64,000 nucleotides of DNA from Propionispira arboris (GTDB lineage Bacteria > Bacillota > Negativicutes > Selenomonadales > Selenomonadaceae). Position 1 is the stretch's first letter; the number at the start of each line of letters is the position of its first letter. The notes below the pieces were generated by a model. It worked only from the letters and a program-made list of their open reading frames with translations. It made no database searches and was not told where the DNA came from. The stretch spans positions 1 through 64,000 of the forward strand of contig NZ_FNZK01000013.1 of the NCBI RefSeq assembly GCF_900109225.1. Reading direction: 5' to 3'. The position numbers and the translations under genes were made by a program. Shown here piece by piece: positions 16,366 to 25,852 of this stretch.

Positions 16366-19300
16366 ATGACACAATCTGCTGAACTTACCGGGGGAGCGGG
16401 CTTTAGCTTTGAAGCTGCCGTTGCTGCTTTTTACATGGCAGCTTTGCTTGAAGAAGATACTGCCCCGGCATTGCATAATCGAATTGTTAGTCGGGTTGCC
16501 CTCCAACAAGCGGCTTTTGGTGAGCCACTAGATGACATAATTGTTGATGCACACTCAAATAGTGGGGAACTAGGGCGATTGAGTCTGCAAGTGAAACGTA
16601 GTCTTACCGTCAGCATTGCCGCTTCGAACACTGACTTTAGAGAAATCGTTAAAAATTCCTGGGCAACACTACTAAAAGAAGGATTTCGTGAAAACATCGA
16701 CCGTTATGGAGCAGCGGTTGGTACTATTTCGGAAGCTTCTTGGCGAGATTTATATAGCGTTTGTGATTTTGCACGGGCTAGTTTAACTTATCAAACTTTT
16801 TTCCAGAGATTTAACGAGAATGGAAATGCAGGCTCAAATCATTTGCGTATCGTAGAGGTGTTTCGAACACTTCTTAATGAGTATGCAGGACAATCTGTTA
16901 CGGATTGCGATCTGTATTGCTTTCTCAAACATTTTGTTTTAATAAAGTTTGACTTTTTGCATGACGAGGCAACTGCTCCCGTCGAAGCCATTAAACAGCT
17001 TCGACATACTCTGGCAATTAGTGAGCAAAGCCGGGCCTCTGACCTGTGGGTTCGTCTGGTTATTCTTTCTCGTGAAGGAGCAGGACGCTCAGAGGAATTC
17101 AGTCGCCTTAGCCTCTTGGCAAAGCTCGCAGGTGAGTATCGTTTTACAGGTGCTTCCTCAATGAAAGCTGCTCTTGATCTACTTACTCAGTTAACTCATT
17201 TATGGCTTGAAGACATCACATCCGAGATTGATGATTTTCATGTAGCGCGACGCAGTTTGTTGGAGGAAATAAACTCCCTACTAGCTTCTCACCGATTTAT
17301 ACAGATAAAAGGACTACCAGGCACAGGCAAGTCAGTTTTATTAAAAGAAATCGTTCAATCCAAATTAGATGATGGGACAGTACTGTTTTTAAAATCGGAT
17401 CGACTCAATGGAAATAGTTGGGCTACATTCGCAAATAGTATTGGTTTAACAACACAAAACACAGAAATTTTGTTGTCTGAAATCGCAGTAACAGGTACAC
17501 CTACTCTCTTTATTGATGGTATTGATCGTATACAGCCAACACACCGAAAGATCGTTCTAGATCTAGTTAATACAATTATAAATTCGCCGGTACTGTCTTG
17601 TTGGCGTTTTGTGGTAACATCTCGCGATGTAGGTATTGAACCTCTTCGGAATTGGCTTCCAGCTAAACTATTTAGTAACGGAGGGGTTGGTACGGTTACT
17701 GTTGAGCCATTAAATGATGATGAAGCGAAAATACTTGCTATTGCCAAGCCTGAACTTAGAGCGTTGCTCTTTGCTGCAGGACGAGTTAAAGAAATTGCCA
17801 GGCGACCTTTTTTCGCATACGTACTAGCTCGGGGAATTTCTGCTGCCACCATGCAAACTAGTTTTGTGCCACAATCTGAAGTAAACTTAATTGAGGCGTG
17901 GTGGGATGGTGGTGGTTATCACTCTGAATCCCAAGAAATTTTTAAGCGACAACATGCATTGGAGGAATTAGCAAGAGTAAGCGCGCGCAGGTTTGGCTTG
18001 AAAATTTTATACTCCGAGTTGAGTATTAGCACGACAGAAATACTGCATAACTTAATTAATGATGGGATAATTCGCGAAATGAAAAAAGGTATTGCCTGTA
18101 AGTTTGCACATGACATTTTTTTTGAGTGGTCAGAATTCTATCTTTTAAGGCGTAAGGATGAGAACTGGATTGATGCACTGATAGATGCAGGAGAGCCTCC
18201 GATTTTAGGGCGTGTAGTTGAACTATTATCACAGTCATTTTTCCCTTCCGAACAGGAGTGGCTTGCACATCTTATGAGAATCGAAGTATCTGTATTGCGG
18301 TCACAATGGCAAAGGGCTTGGTTGTTAGGACCTTTTGGCATGCCGGATTTTAAGGACTCTATAACAACCTTTGAGAAAGCAATTTCTCAAGATAATTATC
18401 GACGACTTCGCAGTCTGTTTGTCTGGTTTCAGGCAGAAAAGACCGTTCCTAATAAACTTGTGTTGAATGGTCAGTTAATTTCTACAGAATTACCTTCATC
18501 TGAAATAATTCGAATTGCTGATATACTTGGCTGGCCTTCTGATTTTTCGACATGGCGCCGCCTTATAATGTGGACGCTTGAACAAGTAGATTATTTCCCT
18601 TGTACGGTAATCCCCGATATTATTTCTGTATTCGAAGTTTGGCAGAATGCCTTCGCAAACTATCAGAATGTTTTATCTGATAGGATTGTAAAAAAATGTT
18701 TAGATTGGCTTATTGATATTGAAGACAAGCTTCATCCCGAAGAGCGGAGCTACAATCTCGAAAAGTGGCGTGAATTGGATCACGATAATCTGAAAAATCT
18801 TGAAACATCCCTACGAAGGCTGGTTTTACGTTCAACCCGAACAGCATCAGCAATAGTGAAAGCATACCTTGAACGCGCAATATTAAAAGAACGAATTCGT
18901 AACGAAATATTTCCTGATGTCATTGATTTTTCAGTTATTCTTGCTGAACAATTACCAAATATACTTGCAGAGCTAACATGTGCGGAGCTTAAGGAAGAGC
19001 TACCCGAGGATATTCAGAAGCGATGGAAGACAGAACGGCATAGCATGCCGTTTAGTCAAACGACGTTGTCTTCTCATGATTGGAATCATTTATCTGTTGG
19101 TCGAGACCACCAAGTTTTTTCCCCTCCTTCTCCTTTGCGTGAGCCCTTTAATTCACTTTTCAATTCCTCATCACAACAAGCGTTGGAATTAATTCGAGAT
19201 CTTTTAAACCATGTGATGACTGCATGGTTGCAATTACATAAATTAAGTCACGAAAACCGTGGAACTCCTATTCCCGTGGTAATTGAGTTTTCTTGGGGGC

Positions 19301-21666
19301 AACAGACCTTTTGGGGAGATTGTCCAGAATATGGATGGTTTAGAGGTTGGTCTGGTCCCGAAGTGGTGCAGTGCGCTCTTATGGCGCTGGAAAACTGGGC
19401 CTTTCAAGAAATCGAAGAAGGCCGTGATGTTGATAGCGTATTACACGACGTTATACAGGGGCATCAATCTTGCTCAGTACTTGGAATTGCCATTGCGATC
19501 ATTTTAGAGACGCAACACGTATCCAAAACAACGTTGGCTATTTTAGCATGCCAAAGATTATGGCATATTGATCTTCGTCGGCAATTAGAAGAACATCCTA
19601 ACATTCCATCCAATCTTATCGGTTTCACTAAAATAACTGGGCAAGAAAATGCAGATAAATTACATTTCGAGGCAGTTAAAGCAGCAAATGGTCGAAAGTG
19701 CCGCAGAATGTCATTGCGCGACTTAACACCATTATTTATATGGAATCAGGATGAAGATATTCGACAAACTACGCGCGAAGCTTTGGTCCGCTTTCCAGTA
19801 GATTTACCGTTTGCCTATGAGGAAGAAAAAGCATCCCAATCACGTGTAAAGGAGTTTCTTTCCACTGCCGAAATTTGGGCGGAATGGGGCAAACAAGGAA
19901 ACTATAAGATGAGACCGAATGCGGGGGACGAAAGCTCGGTCATAGTACAGCTAGAAAACCCGAAGCTTGAAACACCTGAAATGCAGGCTAAGTTGACCCA
20001 CCAAGCAGAAAACATGCGTGAACTAACGTTGTGGAATTGGGTTCACAAAACTTTTGAAAAAAATTCTCTGTGTTGTGATATGGGATTAGCAGAAGTTTTT
20101 CAAATTGCGAAAGAGTTCGATCGTCCTGACCTTTTTAGCAGTCGTACATCAGACAATACTAAAATTTTAGGCAGTGTAGCCGGTGTCGCAGCAGCAATTT
20201 TATGCTTTAATCGAGAAGATCCGGAAAACACATTATGGGCTTCTGAAGTTATTGCGCGAGCCTACGATACTCCAGAAATAGAACATACTGTTCATTCATC
20301 CAGAGCGATCTTGCCCTGGCACCCATGCATTTTTGTTGCACGTGCATTGACCGCAGAAATTCAGCAATATTCAGATCCGGTTTCTAAGGAAAAGCTGCTG
20401 GTACTTGCGGGGCATCCGCTTGAATGCATTTCGCTTGAGGCATTGAAAGGTGCTTTTGATTGCTGGAATGTAGATAATCGATTGGCTTGGGCGGCTCTTG
20501 ATCTTGGACTGCGGCTCTCCATCGGTTCACGTCGTGGCGTACGTTCGGCTTATGGCTATGATTCAATGGAAGACGAAAAAAGCCGTCAACAATCCGTCAA
20601 TAAAGCTTTAGAGGGGTATTGGGGGAACCAAACCTATATAGATTTGACTCCTCCCCCGCAACCATGGGTCCAAACGGCGACCAAAAAGAACGTTTTTGGA
20701 AAACTGTTCGCTAGTGCTCAAACTTGGCATGAACCAGATCGGTTTTGGCGTTGGGATTATGCTCCTAAAGTATTAAAACTGGTACCTATTGAAAAGATTA
20801 TGCTTGATCCAGCTCGGCGAGCGCAATTTATGTGCCTTTGCGATAGTTTTCTCTCATGGACATTTGAAAAGATTAATCCTTCTTGGCAGAACGATGCTTC
20901 TCAAAAGAAAGATAGGAAAAAGACAGCGCTCTTTGCGTGGAAACGAGAACTTTCTCGATTGCTTGCAAATATTTCTGGTTATTTAGATACGAATGTAGTT
21001 CGGACACGATTTCTAAATCCTATTTTAGTACAAGAAGATGAGCTATGTGCCAGCTTTCTTGCCCCGTTTATCACCACATTCACGTGCATATATATACTTG
21101 ATACGAAAATAGTTGGGACCAATGCTATTCAAATTCTTGATATCTGTGTTGATCGTTTACTTTTAGACCATACATTCAAAAAAAACGGGTATAAAGATGG
21201 GGTTCTATATGGATCTGACCTGCCCTACATTGTACGCGACCTGTTTTTTATTTCGGTGGAAAATGCAGATGGTGCTGCGCGATTTGCTAATGGCAGATGG
21301 GAAGAAATACATCTTGTTTTACCAATTATAGATAAGTTTGTACGAAATACAGGATGGGCCTCTACTGTTGCCAGCGCATTCTTGACTTTATGTGAACGTT
21401 GTGGACCTTGTTATCCGGTGGAACTTTTTGCTGATCAGCTTCTGGCTTTTTTGGACATAAATCATTTACCGGGGTGGCGAGGGACTACACTCCCTGCGCG
21501 CATTGCCGGACTTATCCAGATTTATGCCGATAGGCGGTATCCACTTGAGCCACAGCTTGCACAAAAAATGCTACGAATACTTGATATACTTGTTAATCTT
21601 GGGGATCGGAGAAGTGCTGCTTTACAGTCAAGTGAAGCATTCAGAGATGTTCGTATTTCACAATAG
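16366..21666 (+). CDS. Avs/AVAST-like STAND NTPase with N-terminal nuclease domain
   Basis: A 1766-residue protein. Residues 9-80 have a Cap4/Mrr-like PD-(D/E)XK pattern: GGAGFSFEAAVAAFYMA with a helix Glu, the acidic pair LDDIIV (57-58) and LSLQVKRS (Q-x-K, 75-77). A STAND NTPase follows with Walker A GLPGTGKS (316-323), Walker B TLFIDGID (380-387) and an arginine sensor in VVTSRDVG. From about 560 to the end it is a long helical region without recognised repeats, where Avs proteins bind phage terminase or portal. The start has AAGGAG at nine bases. It is a single-gene system in its own island between integrase remnants, and it looks more GC-rich than its neighbours. The target protein cannot be told from sequence. 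Confidence 0.75.
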   Translation: MTQSAELTGGAGFSFEAAVAAFYMAALLEEDTAPALHNRIVSRVALQQAAFGEPLDDIIVDAHSNSGELGRLSLQVKRSLTVSIAASNTDFREIVKNSWATLLKEGFRENIDRYGAAVGTISEASWRDLYSVCDFARASLTYQTFFQRFNENGNAGSNHLRIVEVFRTLLNEYAGQSVTDCDLYCFLKHFVLIKFDFLHDEATAPVEAIKQLRHTLAISEQSRASDLWVRLVILSREGAGRSEEFSRLSLLAKLAGEYRFTGASSMKAALDLLTQLTHLWLEDITSEIDDFHVARRSLLEEINSLLASHRFIQIKGLPGTGKSVLLKEIVQSKLDDGTVLFLKSDRLNGNSWATFANSIGLTTQNTEILLSEIAVTGTPTLFIDGIDRIQPTHRKIVLDLVNTIINSPVLSCWRFVVTSRDVGIEPLRNWLPAKLFSNGGVGTVTVEPLNDDEAKILAIAKPELRALLFAAGRVKEIARRPFFAYVLARGISAATMQTSFVPQSEVNLIEAWWDGGGYHSESQEIFKRQHALEELARVSARRFGLKILYSELSISTTEILHNLINDGIIREMKKGIACKFAHDIFFEWSEFYLLRRKDENWIDALIDAGEPPILGRVVELLSQSFFPSEQEWLAHLMRIEVSVLRSQWQRAWLLGPFGMPDFKDSITTFEKAISQDNYRRLRSLFVWFQAEKTVPNKLVLNGQLISTELPSSEIIRIADILGWPSDFSTWRRLIMWTLEQVDYFPCTVIPDIISVFEVWQNAFANYQNVLSDRIVKKCLDWLIDIEDKLHPEERSYNLEKWRELDHDNLKNLETSLRRLVLRSTRTASAIVKAYLERAILKERIRNEIFPDVIDFSVILAEQLPNILAELTCAELKEELPEDIQKRWKTERHSMPFSQTTLSSHDWNHLSVGRDHQVFSPPSPLREPFNSLFNSSSQQALELIRDLLNHVMTAWLQLHKLSHENRGTPIPVVIEFSWGQQTFWGDCPEYGWFRGWSGPEVVQCALMALENWAFQEIEEGRDVDSVLHDVIQGHQSCSVLGIAIAIILETQHVSKTTLAILACQRLWHIDLRRQLEEHPNIPSNLIGFTKITGQENADKLHFEAVKAANGRKCRRMSLRDLTPLFIWNQDEDIRQTTREALVRFPVDLPFAYEEEKASQSRVKEFLSTAEIWAEWGKQGNYKMRPNAGDESSVIVQLENPKLETPEMQAKLTHQAENMRELTLWNWVHKTFEKNSLCCDMGLAEVFQIAKEFDRPDLFSSRTSDNTKILGSVAGVAAAILCFNREDPENTLWASEVIARAYDTPEIEHTVHSSRAILPWHPCIFVARALTAEIQQYSDPVSKEKLLVLAGHPLECISLEALKGAFDCWNVDNRLAWAALDLGLRLSIGSRRGVRSAYGYDSMEDEKSRQQSVNKALEGYWGNQTYIDLTPPPQPWVQTATKKNVFGKLFASAQTWHEPDRFWRWDYAPKVLKLVPIEKIMLDPARRAQFMCLCDSFLSWTFEKINPSWQNDASQKKDRKKTALFAWKRELSRLLANISGYLDTNVVRTRFLNPILVQEDELCASFLAPFITTFTCIYILDTKIVGTNAIQILDICVDRLLLDHTFKKNGYKDGVLYGSDLPYIVRDLFFISVENADGAARFANGRWEEIHLVLPIIDKFVRNTGWASTVASAFLTLCERCGPCYPVELFADQLLAFLDINHLPGWRGTTLPARIAGLIQIYADRRYPLEPQLAQKMLRILDILVNLGDRRSAALQSSEAFRDVRISQ

Positions 21667-22074
21667 CTTATTCCTGAATAAATATATCGATTTTACTTCT
21701 ATCCATATCGTTCGCCGTCTAAATTTTTCCCGCATTCAGAAATTGACCATTAAAAATCTTTTTTCTCCAGTTCTATCTATTTCGTTTTTGCATATCACCC
21801 CTATCCGAACTTTCTCTAGTCCTCTTAGCCGATCTTACCCAGCATAAATACTGAATTTCCAGAACAAACCACCTTGCCAGCATAGTCTTAAAGTTCCACT
21901 GAAATCGGAATAAGTTACCGAATAAAATCCGACATTAAACATAGATTTTTGAAAAAATGAAAAATTACTTTTCGAAATTAAAATGAACTTCACGCAAATC
22001 GTAAAGTTCACCTTGGTCTACTGTTTAATCAATTTTCATTAGAAATTCACTTCGATACGCATTCGTCATCACGC
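21667..22074. other. Gene-free stretch after the Avs-like gene
   Basis: No convincing gene or terminator is seen. The short frames have no ribosome sites. The region is AT-rich and likely is leftover mobile-element sequence. Confidence 0.3.
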
Positions 22075-22393
22075 TTGCCGAATATCCTGCATAGCTCCAC
22101 ACCGGACAGCGATTTTATCTGTTGCAAAGAAAACGGCGATACATATTCCCAAAACTACATTACTCATCGATTCAGTAAAGTTCTTGAAGAACTTTTCATC
22201 ACCAAGATTCACTATTCATGGCCTTCGCCATACCTATGCAACCATAGCGTTAGCAAACAACTTAGCCCTCAAGGTAATCTCCTAATTCCTCAATCATTCA
22301 AATATCGCCATAACCGCCAATATCTACTCCCATGTAACCAAGCCATTGGAGCGAAAACACACCAATACAATTGCCGATGCCATTTTTGATTAA
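22075..22393 (+). pseudogene. Frameshifted tyrosine integrase, C-terminal part
   Basis: A degraded tyrosine recombinase readable in changing frames. SDFICCKENGD and YITHRFSKVLE precede a box. After a shift the box HGLRHTYATIALAN (H-x-L-R-H) appears. After an internal stop and another shift comes NIAITANIYSHVTKPLE, with the catalytic Tyr in IYSHV, ending IADAIFD at 22393. The order and spacing are those of a phage integrase. It points to the tRNA-Sec-like fragment 120 bp downstream, the usual place of an integrase beside its attachment site. Confidence 0.8.
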
Positions 22394-22396
22394 CAG

Positions 22397-22434
22397 AAAA
22401 GCCGCACGCTCAAAATGTGAGCTGCGGCTCTTTT
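22397..22434 (+). terminator. Terminator behind the integrase remnant
   Basis: GCCGCA-c-GCTCA pairs with TGAGC-TGCGGC (22401-22428) and is followed by TCTTTT; A-run upstream. It directly follows the dead integrase stop. Confidence 0.75.
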
Positions 22435-22510
22435 GTTGCCAGCCATCTGTTTTCAATCACTAAAAAAGACCCCGTGCAAGCCACTGAAGCCTTGAATTAT
22501 CTGGCAGAGT

Positions 22511-22573
22511 GTGTGGATTTCAAACCCACGTTGTCTATTAACCACACTTGATTTCGAGTCCAATCCTCTTCAA
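22511..22573 (+). other. Degenerate tRNA-Sec-like 3' fragment, possible attachment-site scar
   Basis: GTGGATTTCAAACCCAC has the form of an anticodon arm with loop TTTCAAA and anticodon TCA (Sec), with one mismatch in the stem. A 20-base variable-arm-like stretch follows, then TTGATTTCGAGTCCAA, a decayed T-arm, and CCTCTTC. selC is a common integration target, and an integrase remnant stands just upstream. The decay makes this tentative. Confidence 0.4.
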
Positions 22574-22881
22574 ATTAAACCGCGATATTCTCTTCGCCCA
22601 TCTACAATAGCATAAACACAAACCGTTTTTTCTGCTTCATTCACCTTGTAAAATATCAAATGCCGTTCTACGATCAATATTCGATATCCCTGTCGCCGCA
22701 AAATGCTGTACCTAGGTTGTACACCTTTATAAGGAAAATCTGCTAATTGCATTACTGCCGCCTCAATTTTATCGAGATATGCTAACGCAATATTTACATC
22801 TCCAGAATCCACTGCAATATAATGGATGATATCCGACAATTGATCGTCAGCTTTATCTGTACGAATCAAAACATATTTCAT
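22570..22881 (-). CDS. RelE/ParE-family toxin
   Basis: A 103-residue toxin of a type II toxin-antitoxin pair. The family pattern is clear: RTDKADDQLSDIIHYIAVD, then AVMQLADFPYKGV, RQGYRILIVERHLIFYKVNE and VYAIVDGRREYRGL. ParE members poison gyrase and RelE members cut mRNA; the lack of a clear set of RelE catalytic residues makes ParE-like activity more probable. Its ATG overlaps the antitoxin stop (ATGA), showing translational coupling. It borders the end of the Avs-like island. Confidence 0.85.
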   Translation of the reverse strand: MKYVLIRTDKADDQLSDIIHYIAVDSGDVNIALAYLDKIEAAVMQLADFPYKGVQPRYSILRRQGYRILIVERHLIFYKVNEAEKTVCVYAIVDGRREYRGLI

Positions 22882-23159
22882 TTCTTATATTCCTCGCGAA
22901 TTGATGCTTTTAGCGTAGTAAAGCTTTCTTTCATCGGTGCCACACGACCTGCTGTCACATCTTCTTCGGCTTCGGCCAAAGTACGTAAAAGTTCAAGTTC
23001 TGCCCTCATTTGTTGATATTCATGAAAACTGAGCACAGCCGTATCTTCTCTACCATTCACAGTAATGACAACCGTCTCTCTCGTTTCATGACAAATTTTT
23101 GATATATCATTGTAATGATTCCGTAAATCAGCCGATGGTCGAATTGTTGCAATCCCCAT
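22878..23159 (-). CDS. Phd/YefM-family antitoxin
   Basis: A 93-residue antitoxin. The N-terminal DNA-binding part fits the Phd/YefM fold: ATIRPSADLRNHYNDISKIC, then TVVITVNGREDTAVLSFHEYQQM. The C-terminal helix would neutralise the toxin encoded right behind it with a 4-base overlap. The start has AAGGAGG upstream. Such antitoxins normally bind their own promoter; the AT-rich 23,160-23,200 stretch is the likely site. Confidence 0.85.
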   Translation of the reverse strand: MGIATIRPSADLRNHYNDISKICHETRETVVITVNGREDTAVLSFHEYQQMRAELELLRTLAEAEEDVTAGRVAPMKESFTTLKASIREEYKK

Positions 23160-23330
23160 ATATATCGCCTCCTTAATATAGTCATATTATATCACGATTA
23201 AGATATTTGGTACATAAATAATATTTTGTTCTATACAATAAATTTTTTTGGATATCCAAGGTATTTCATTTTGTGGCTACTGTTGGGGTTGCTTCGTCTC
23301 CACCATATTTTCAAATTACATACGAAAGTT

Positions 23331-23361
23331 AAGGCTTAGCGGTTTTCCGCTAAGCCTTTTT
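23331..23361. terminator. Strong hairpin beyond the response regulator gene
   Basis: AAGGCTTAGCGG (23331-23342) pairs exactly with CCGCTAAGCCTT (23347-23358). The T-run is on the plus strand; on the minus strand, which ends the response-regulator transcript, the tail is TAACTTT. It may work in both directions. Confidence 0.65.
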
Positions 23362-23389
23362 AAACGTTCTTTTACGTCTCACAAAAAGA

Positions 23390-24433
23390 TCAAACTTCAC
23401 TTATTTCCCAATTTATATGAACACAACTTAATTCTTTTTCTACGTATTCAAGTGAAACACCCATATTGTAAAAAGCACCTATCTTATTGAATAAAGCACA
23501 CGCTATTTTTAGCTGATTTTCATCGTGCGGAGCAAATATATAGTCTTTTAGATCAATAGAAAAATCCAATTTTACCCGCCCGTCGGATTGTTTGTTTTGA
23601 ACTAAATTGCAATTAATTTTCTCCTGTTTTTCAGGTAAGATGTGCCATAATATTTTAAACATCATTACTAAATAATTGTGGTTTCCTTTTGTTTTTAGTT
23701 CCTCTTTTGATATGTTATTGATTACTAAATGATTGTCACAATTTGTAATAATTTCACTAATCAATGCAGAGGAAGTCCGACTATTAATTATAGTCGGCAA
23801 TTGGTTTAAGTACGTTAAATAAATTACCTCGGCTATATGGATTATCTCATCCTGCCTTATTTGTTGATCCGCTGATTTATCAGCGACTATTGCAATATTT
23901 TTTTTCCACAAAGAAAACAACAATACACTGATTTTATACAAATGACGGAGTTCGCTTTTTTCTTGTGCTTTTTTTTCTTCCATCGCCTTGAATATATTTT
24001 GATACGCAATATTTTTCGCAGCCAGATTATCAGTCAATGTATCTCTTTCAATTTGAAGATTATAGTAATCGATTGCCTGCTGAATAACAGGAAGTAATTC
24101 ATCACTAGCAGTCCAAGGCTTGGTAATAAATTTAAAGATTTCTCCTTGATTTATTGTTACAAGCATTTGAGATAATTGCGTAAACCCTGATAAAACGACA
24201 CGAACCGTTCTTGGGTATTGTTCCTTTACAATCTTTAATAGCGTCAACCCATCCATGACAGGCATACGCATATCCGTTACAATAACAGAAAACTCATTAT
24301 CTTCCATAATAGTGAGTGCTTCCGCACCACTTCCTGCAAAAAAAGGCATATATTTTTCATCCTGCACAACTCTTCTGATTGCACTTAAAACATTAGACTC
24401 ATCATCAACAAATAACACTTTATTTGGGTTCAT
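23390..24433 (-). CDS. Response regulator with unclassified output domain
   Basis: A 347-residue protein. The receiver domain occupies residues 4-120: VLFVDDE, phospho-acceptor Asp in VIVTDMRMPVMDG, VVLSGFT and FKFITKPW, the Lys-Pro-Trp form typical of RpfG-like and HDOD-type regulators. A coiled-coil linker follows (about 140-165), then about 180 residues with no family I can name. It is divergent from the FIST-kinase operon and its receiver is close to the one fused to HDOD there, so it probably belongs to the same circuit. Confidence 0.75.
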   Translation of the reverse strand: MNPNKVLFVDDESNVLSAIRRVVQDEKYMPFFAGSGAEALTIMEDNEFSVIVTDMRMPVMDGLTLLKIVKEQYPRTVRVVLSGFTQLSQMLVTINQGEIFKFITKPWTASDELLPVIQQAIDYYNLQIERDTLTDNLAAKNIAYQNIFKAMEEKKAQEKSELRHLYKISVLLFSLWKKNIAIVADKSADQQIRQDEIIHIAEVIYLTYLNQLPTIINSRTSSALISEIITNCDNHLVINNISKEELKTKGNHNYLVMMFKILWHILPEKQEKINCNLVQNKQSDGRVKLDFSIDLKDYIFAPHDENQLKIACALFNKIGAFYNMGVSLEYVEKELSCVHINWEISEV

Positions 24434-24711
24434 CTCTTGTCACCTCAGTTCTAAAAAATCCCCTTTACTTTCAGGTTATCAGAAATAATGCCTTTGTTTC
24501 TAACATCTAGAATTCGACAATTTAACCACGTATCCTTTCTTCTGACGGATTTATTTTCGTACAACATCATTAAGCCCTGGATATTGCAGCAGGAATTAAC
24601 ACACCTATACCGAAAGGATAAACTATATCATCTCGGTAATTTTTTAAAAACCATTTGCAGTAAAATACAAAGGCAAAATGCTTATCATTTTTGATAATGG
24701 AGGAATATATC

Positions 24712-25848
24712 ATGCAAATTGAACAACTATTATATGACAGTGCAGGAAATAGGCAAAAAAGTACGGCCAATGCATTAAGAGATAAAGCACAATTTGTTCT
24801 AATTTTTGGTGCAAAAAAACTTTTATTAAACAATCACATTTATGACGAATTACGAGATTTATATCCAACAGCCTATTTAATCGGTGGAACTACTGCTGGA
24901 GAAATATACAACAATGTAGCGACTGAAAACACGGTATCTGCTACTGCCGTTTATATGGAAAAGACCAAAGTACAATTTTCTTCACTGACTATTGAAAATG
25001 ATAAATATTTTGAAGCTGCTGCTGCTTTAGTTGCAAAATTCGATATTGATGATTTAAAACATGTTTTTATTATTTCAGAAGGAATAAATATTAATGGCAG
25101 TAAACTTGTTGAAGGGTTAATCACCAGCATGCCGGAAAATGTCACTTTATCAGGAGGTCTAGCTGGCGACGGAACTCTTTATAAAGAAACATACATTATT
25201 GCAAATGATTATCCAAAACAAAATCGTCTTGTTGCAATCGGATTTTACGGCAAGCACGTGCATTTTGGCTATGCTTCTATCGGAGGATGGTCTCCTTTCG
25301 GAATTGAGCGTATCATTACAAAATCCAAAAATAATATTTTATATGAACTGGATGACAAACCCGCACTAACTTTATATAAAGAATATTTAGGAGACTACGC
25401 CGCAGAGCTGCCAGCTGCCGGGCTATACTTCCCACTTATGGTTCGGTCAAAGGATCACCGCCGTACTTTTATTCGCACAATTCAGCGAGTTGATGAAAGC
25501 CAAAATGCCCTAATATTTTCTGGTGATGTACCCGAAGGGTATTATTCAAAATTAATGAGATCCTCTCCTGACAATCTTATCGATGGAGCACGACAGGCAG
25601 CTCAAATAAGCCTTACATCGCTTGGTTTAAATAGTGCTAACCTTGCCATTCTGGTAAGTTGTGTTGGCAGGAAACTAGTTCTGGATCAACTAACAAGTGA
25701 AGAAATTGATGCAACTAGAAATGTTTTAAAAATGGATACCATTTTTACAGGCTTCTATTCTTATGGTGAAATTTCGTCACCTGATAAGAATGCAATATGT
25801 GAACTACATAACCAAACAATGACGATTACTTTAATTACGGAGGTTTAA
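24712..25848 (+). CDS. FIST-domain sensory protein
   Basis: A 378-residue cytoplasmic sensor. The FIST N part has AYLIGGTTAGEIY and NVTLSGGLAGDGTLY; the FIST C part has ELDDKPALTLYKEYLG, FIRTIQRVDESQNALIFSGDVPEG and ILVSCVGRKLVLD. FIST domains are proposed to bind small ligands such as amino acids and to feed kinases. I chose ATG 24712 because GGAGG stands eight bases before it; the upstream frame from 24691 has none. It leads a four-gene set with histidine kinases and a REC-HDOD protein, stop to next start only 4 bp. Confidence 0.85.
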   Translation: MQIEQLLYDSAGNRQKSTANALRDKAQFVLIFGAKKLLLNNHIYDELRDLYPTAYLIGGTTAGEIYNNVATENTVSATAVYMEKTKVQFSSLTIENDKYFEAAAALVAKFDIDDLKHVFIISEGININGSKLVEGLITSMPENVTLSGGLAGDGTLYKETYIIANDYPKQNRLVAIGFYGKHVHFGYASIGGWSPFGIERIITKSKNNILYELDDKPALTLYKEYLGDYAAELPAAGLYFPLMVRSKDHRRTFIRTIQRVDESQNALIFSGDVPEGYYSKLMRSSPDNLIDGARQAAQISLTSLGLNSANLAILVSCVGRKLVLDQLTSEEIDATRNVLKMDTIFTGFYSYGEISSPDKNAICELHNQTMTITLITEV

Positions 25849-25852
25849 TATA

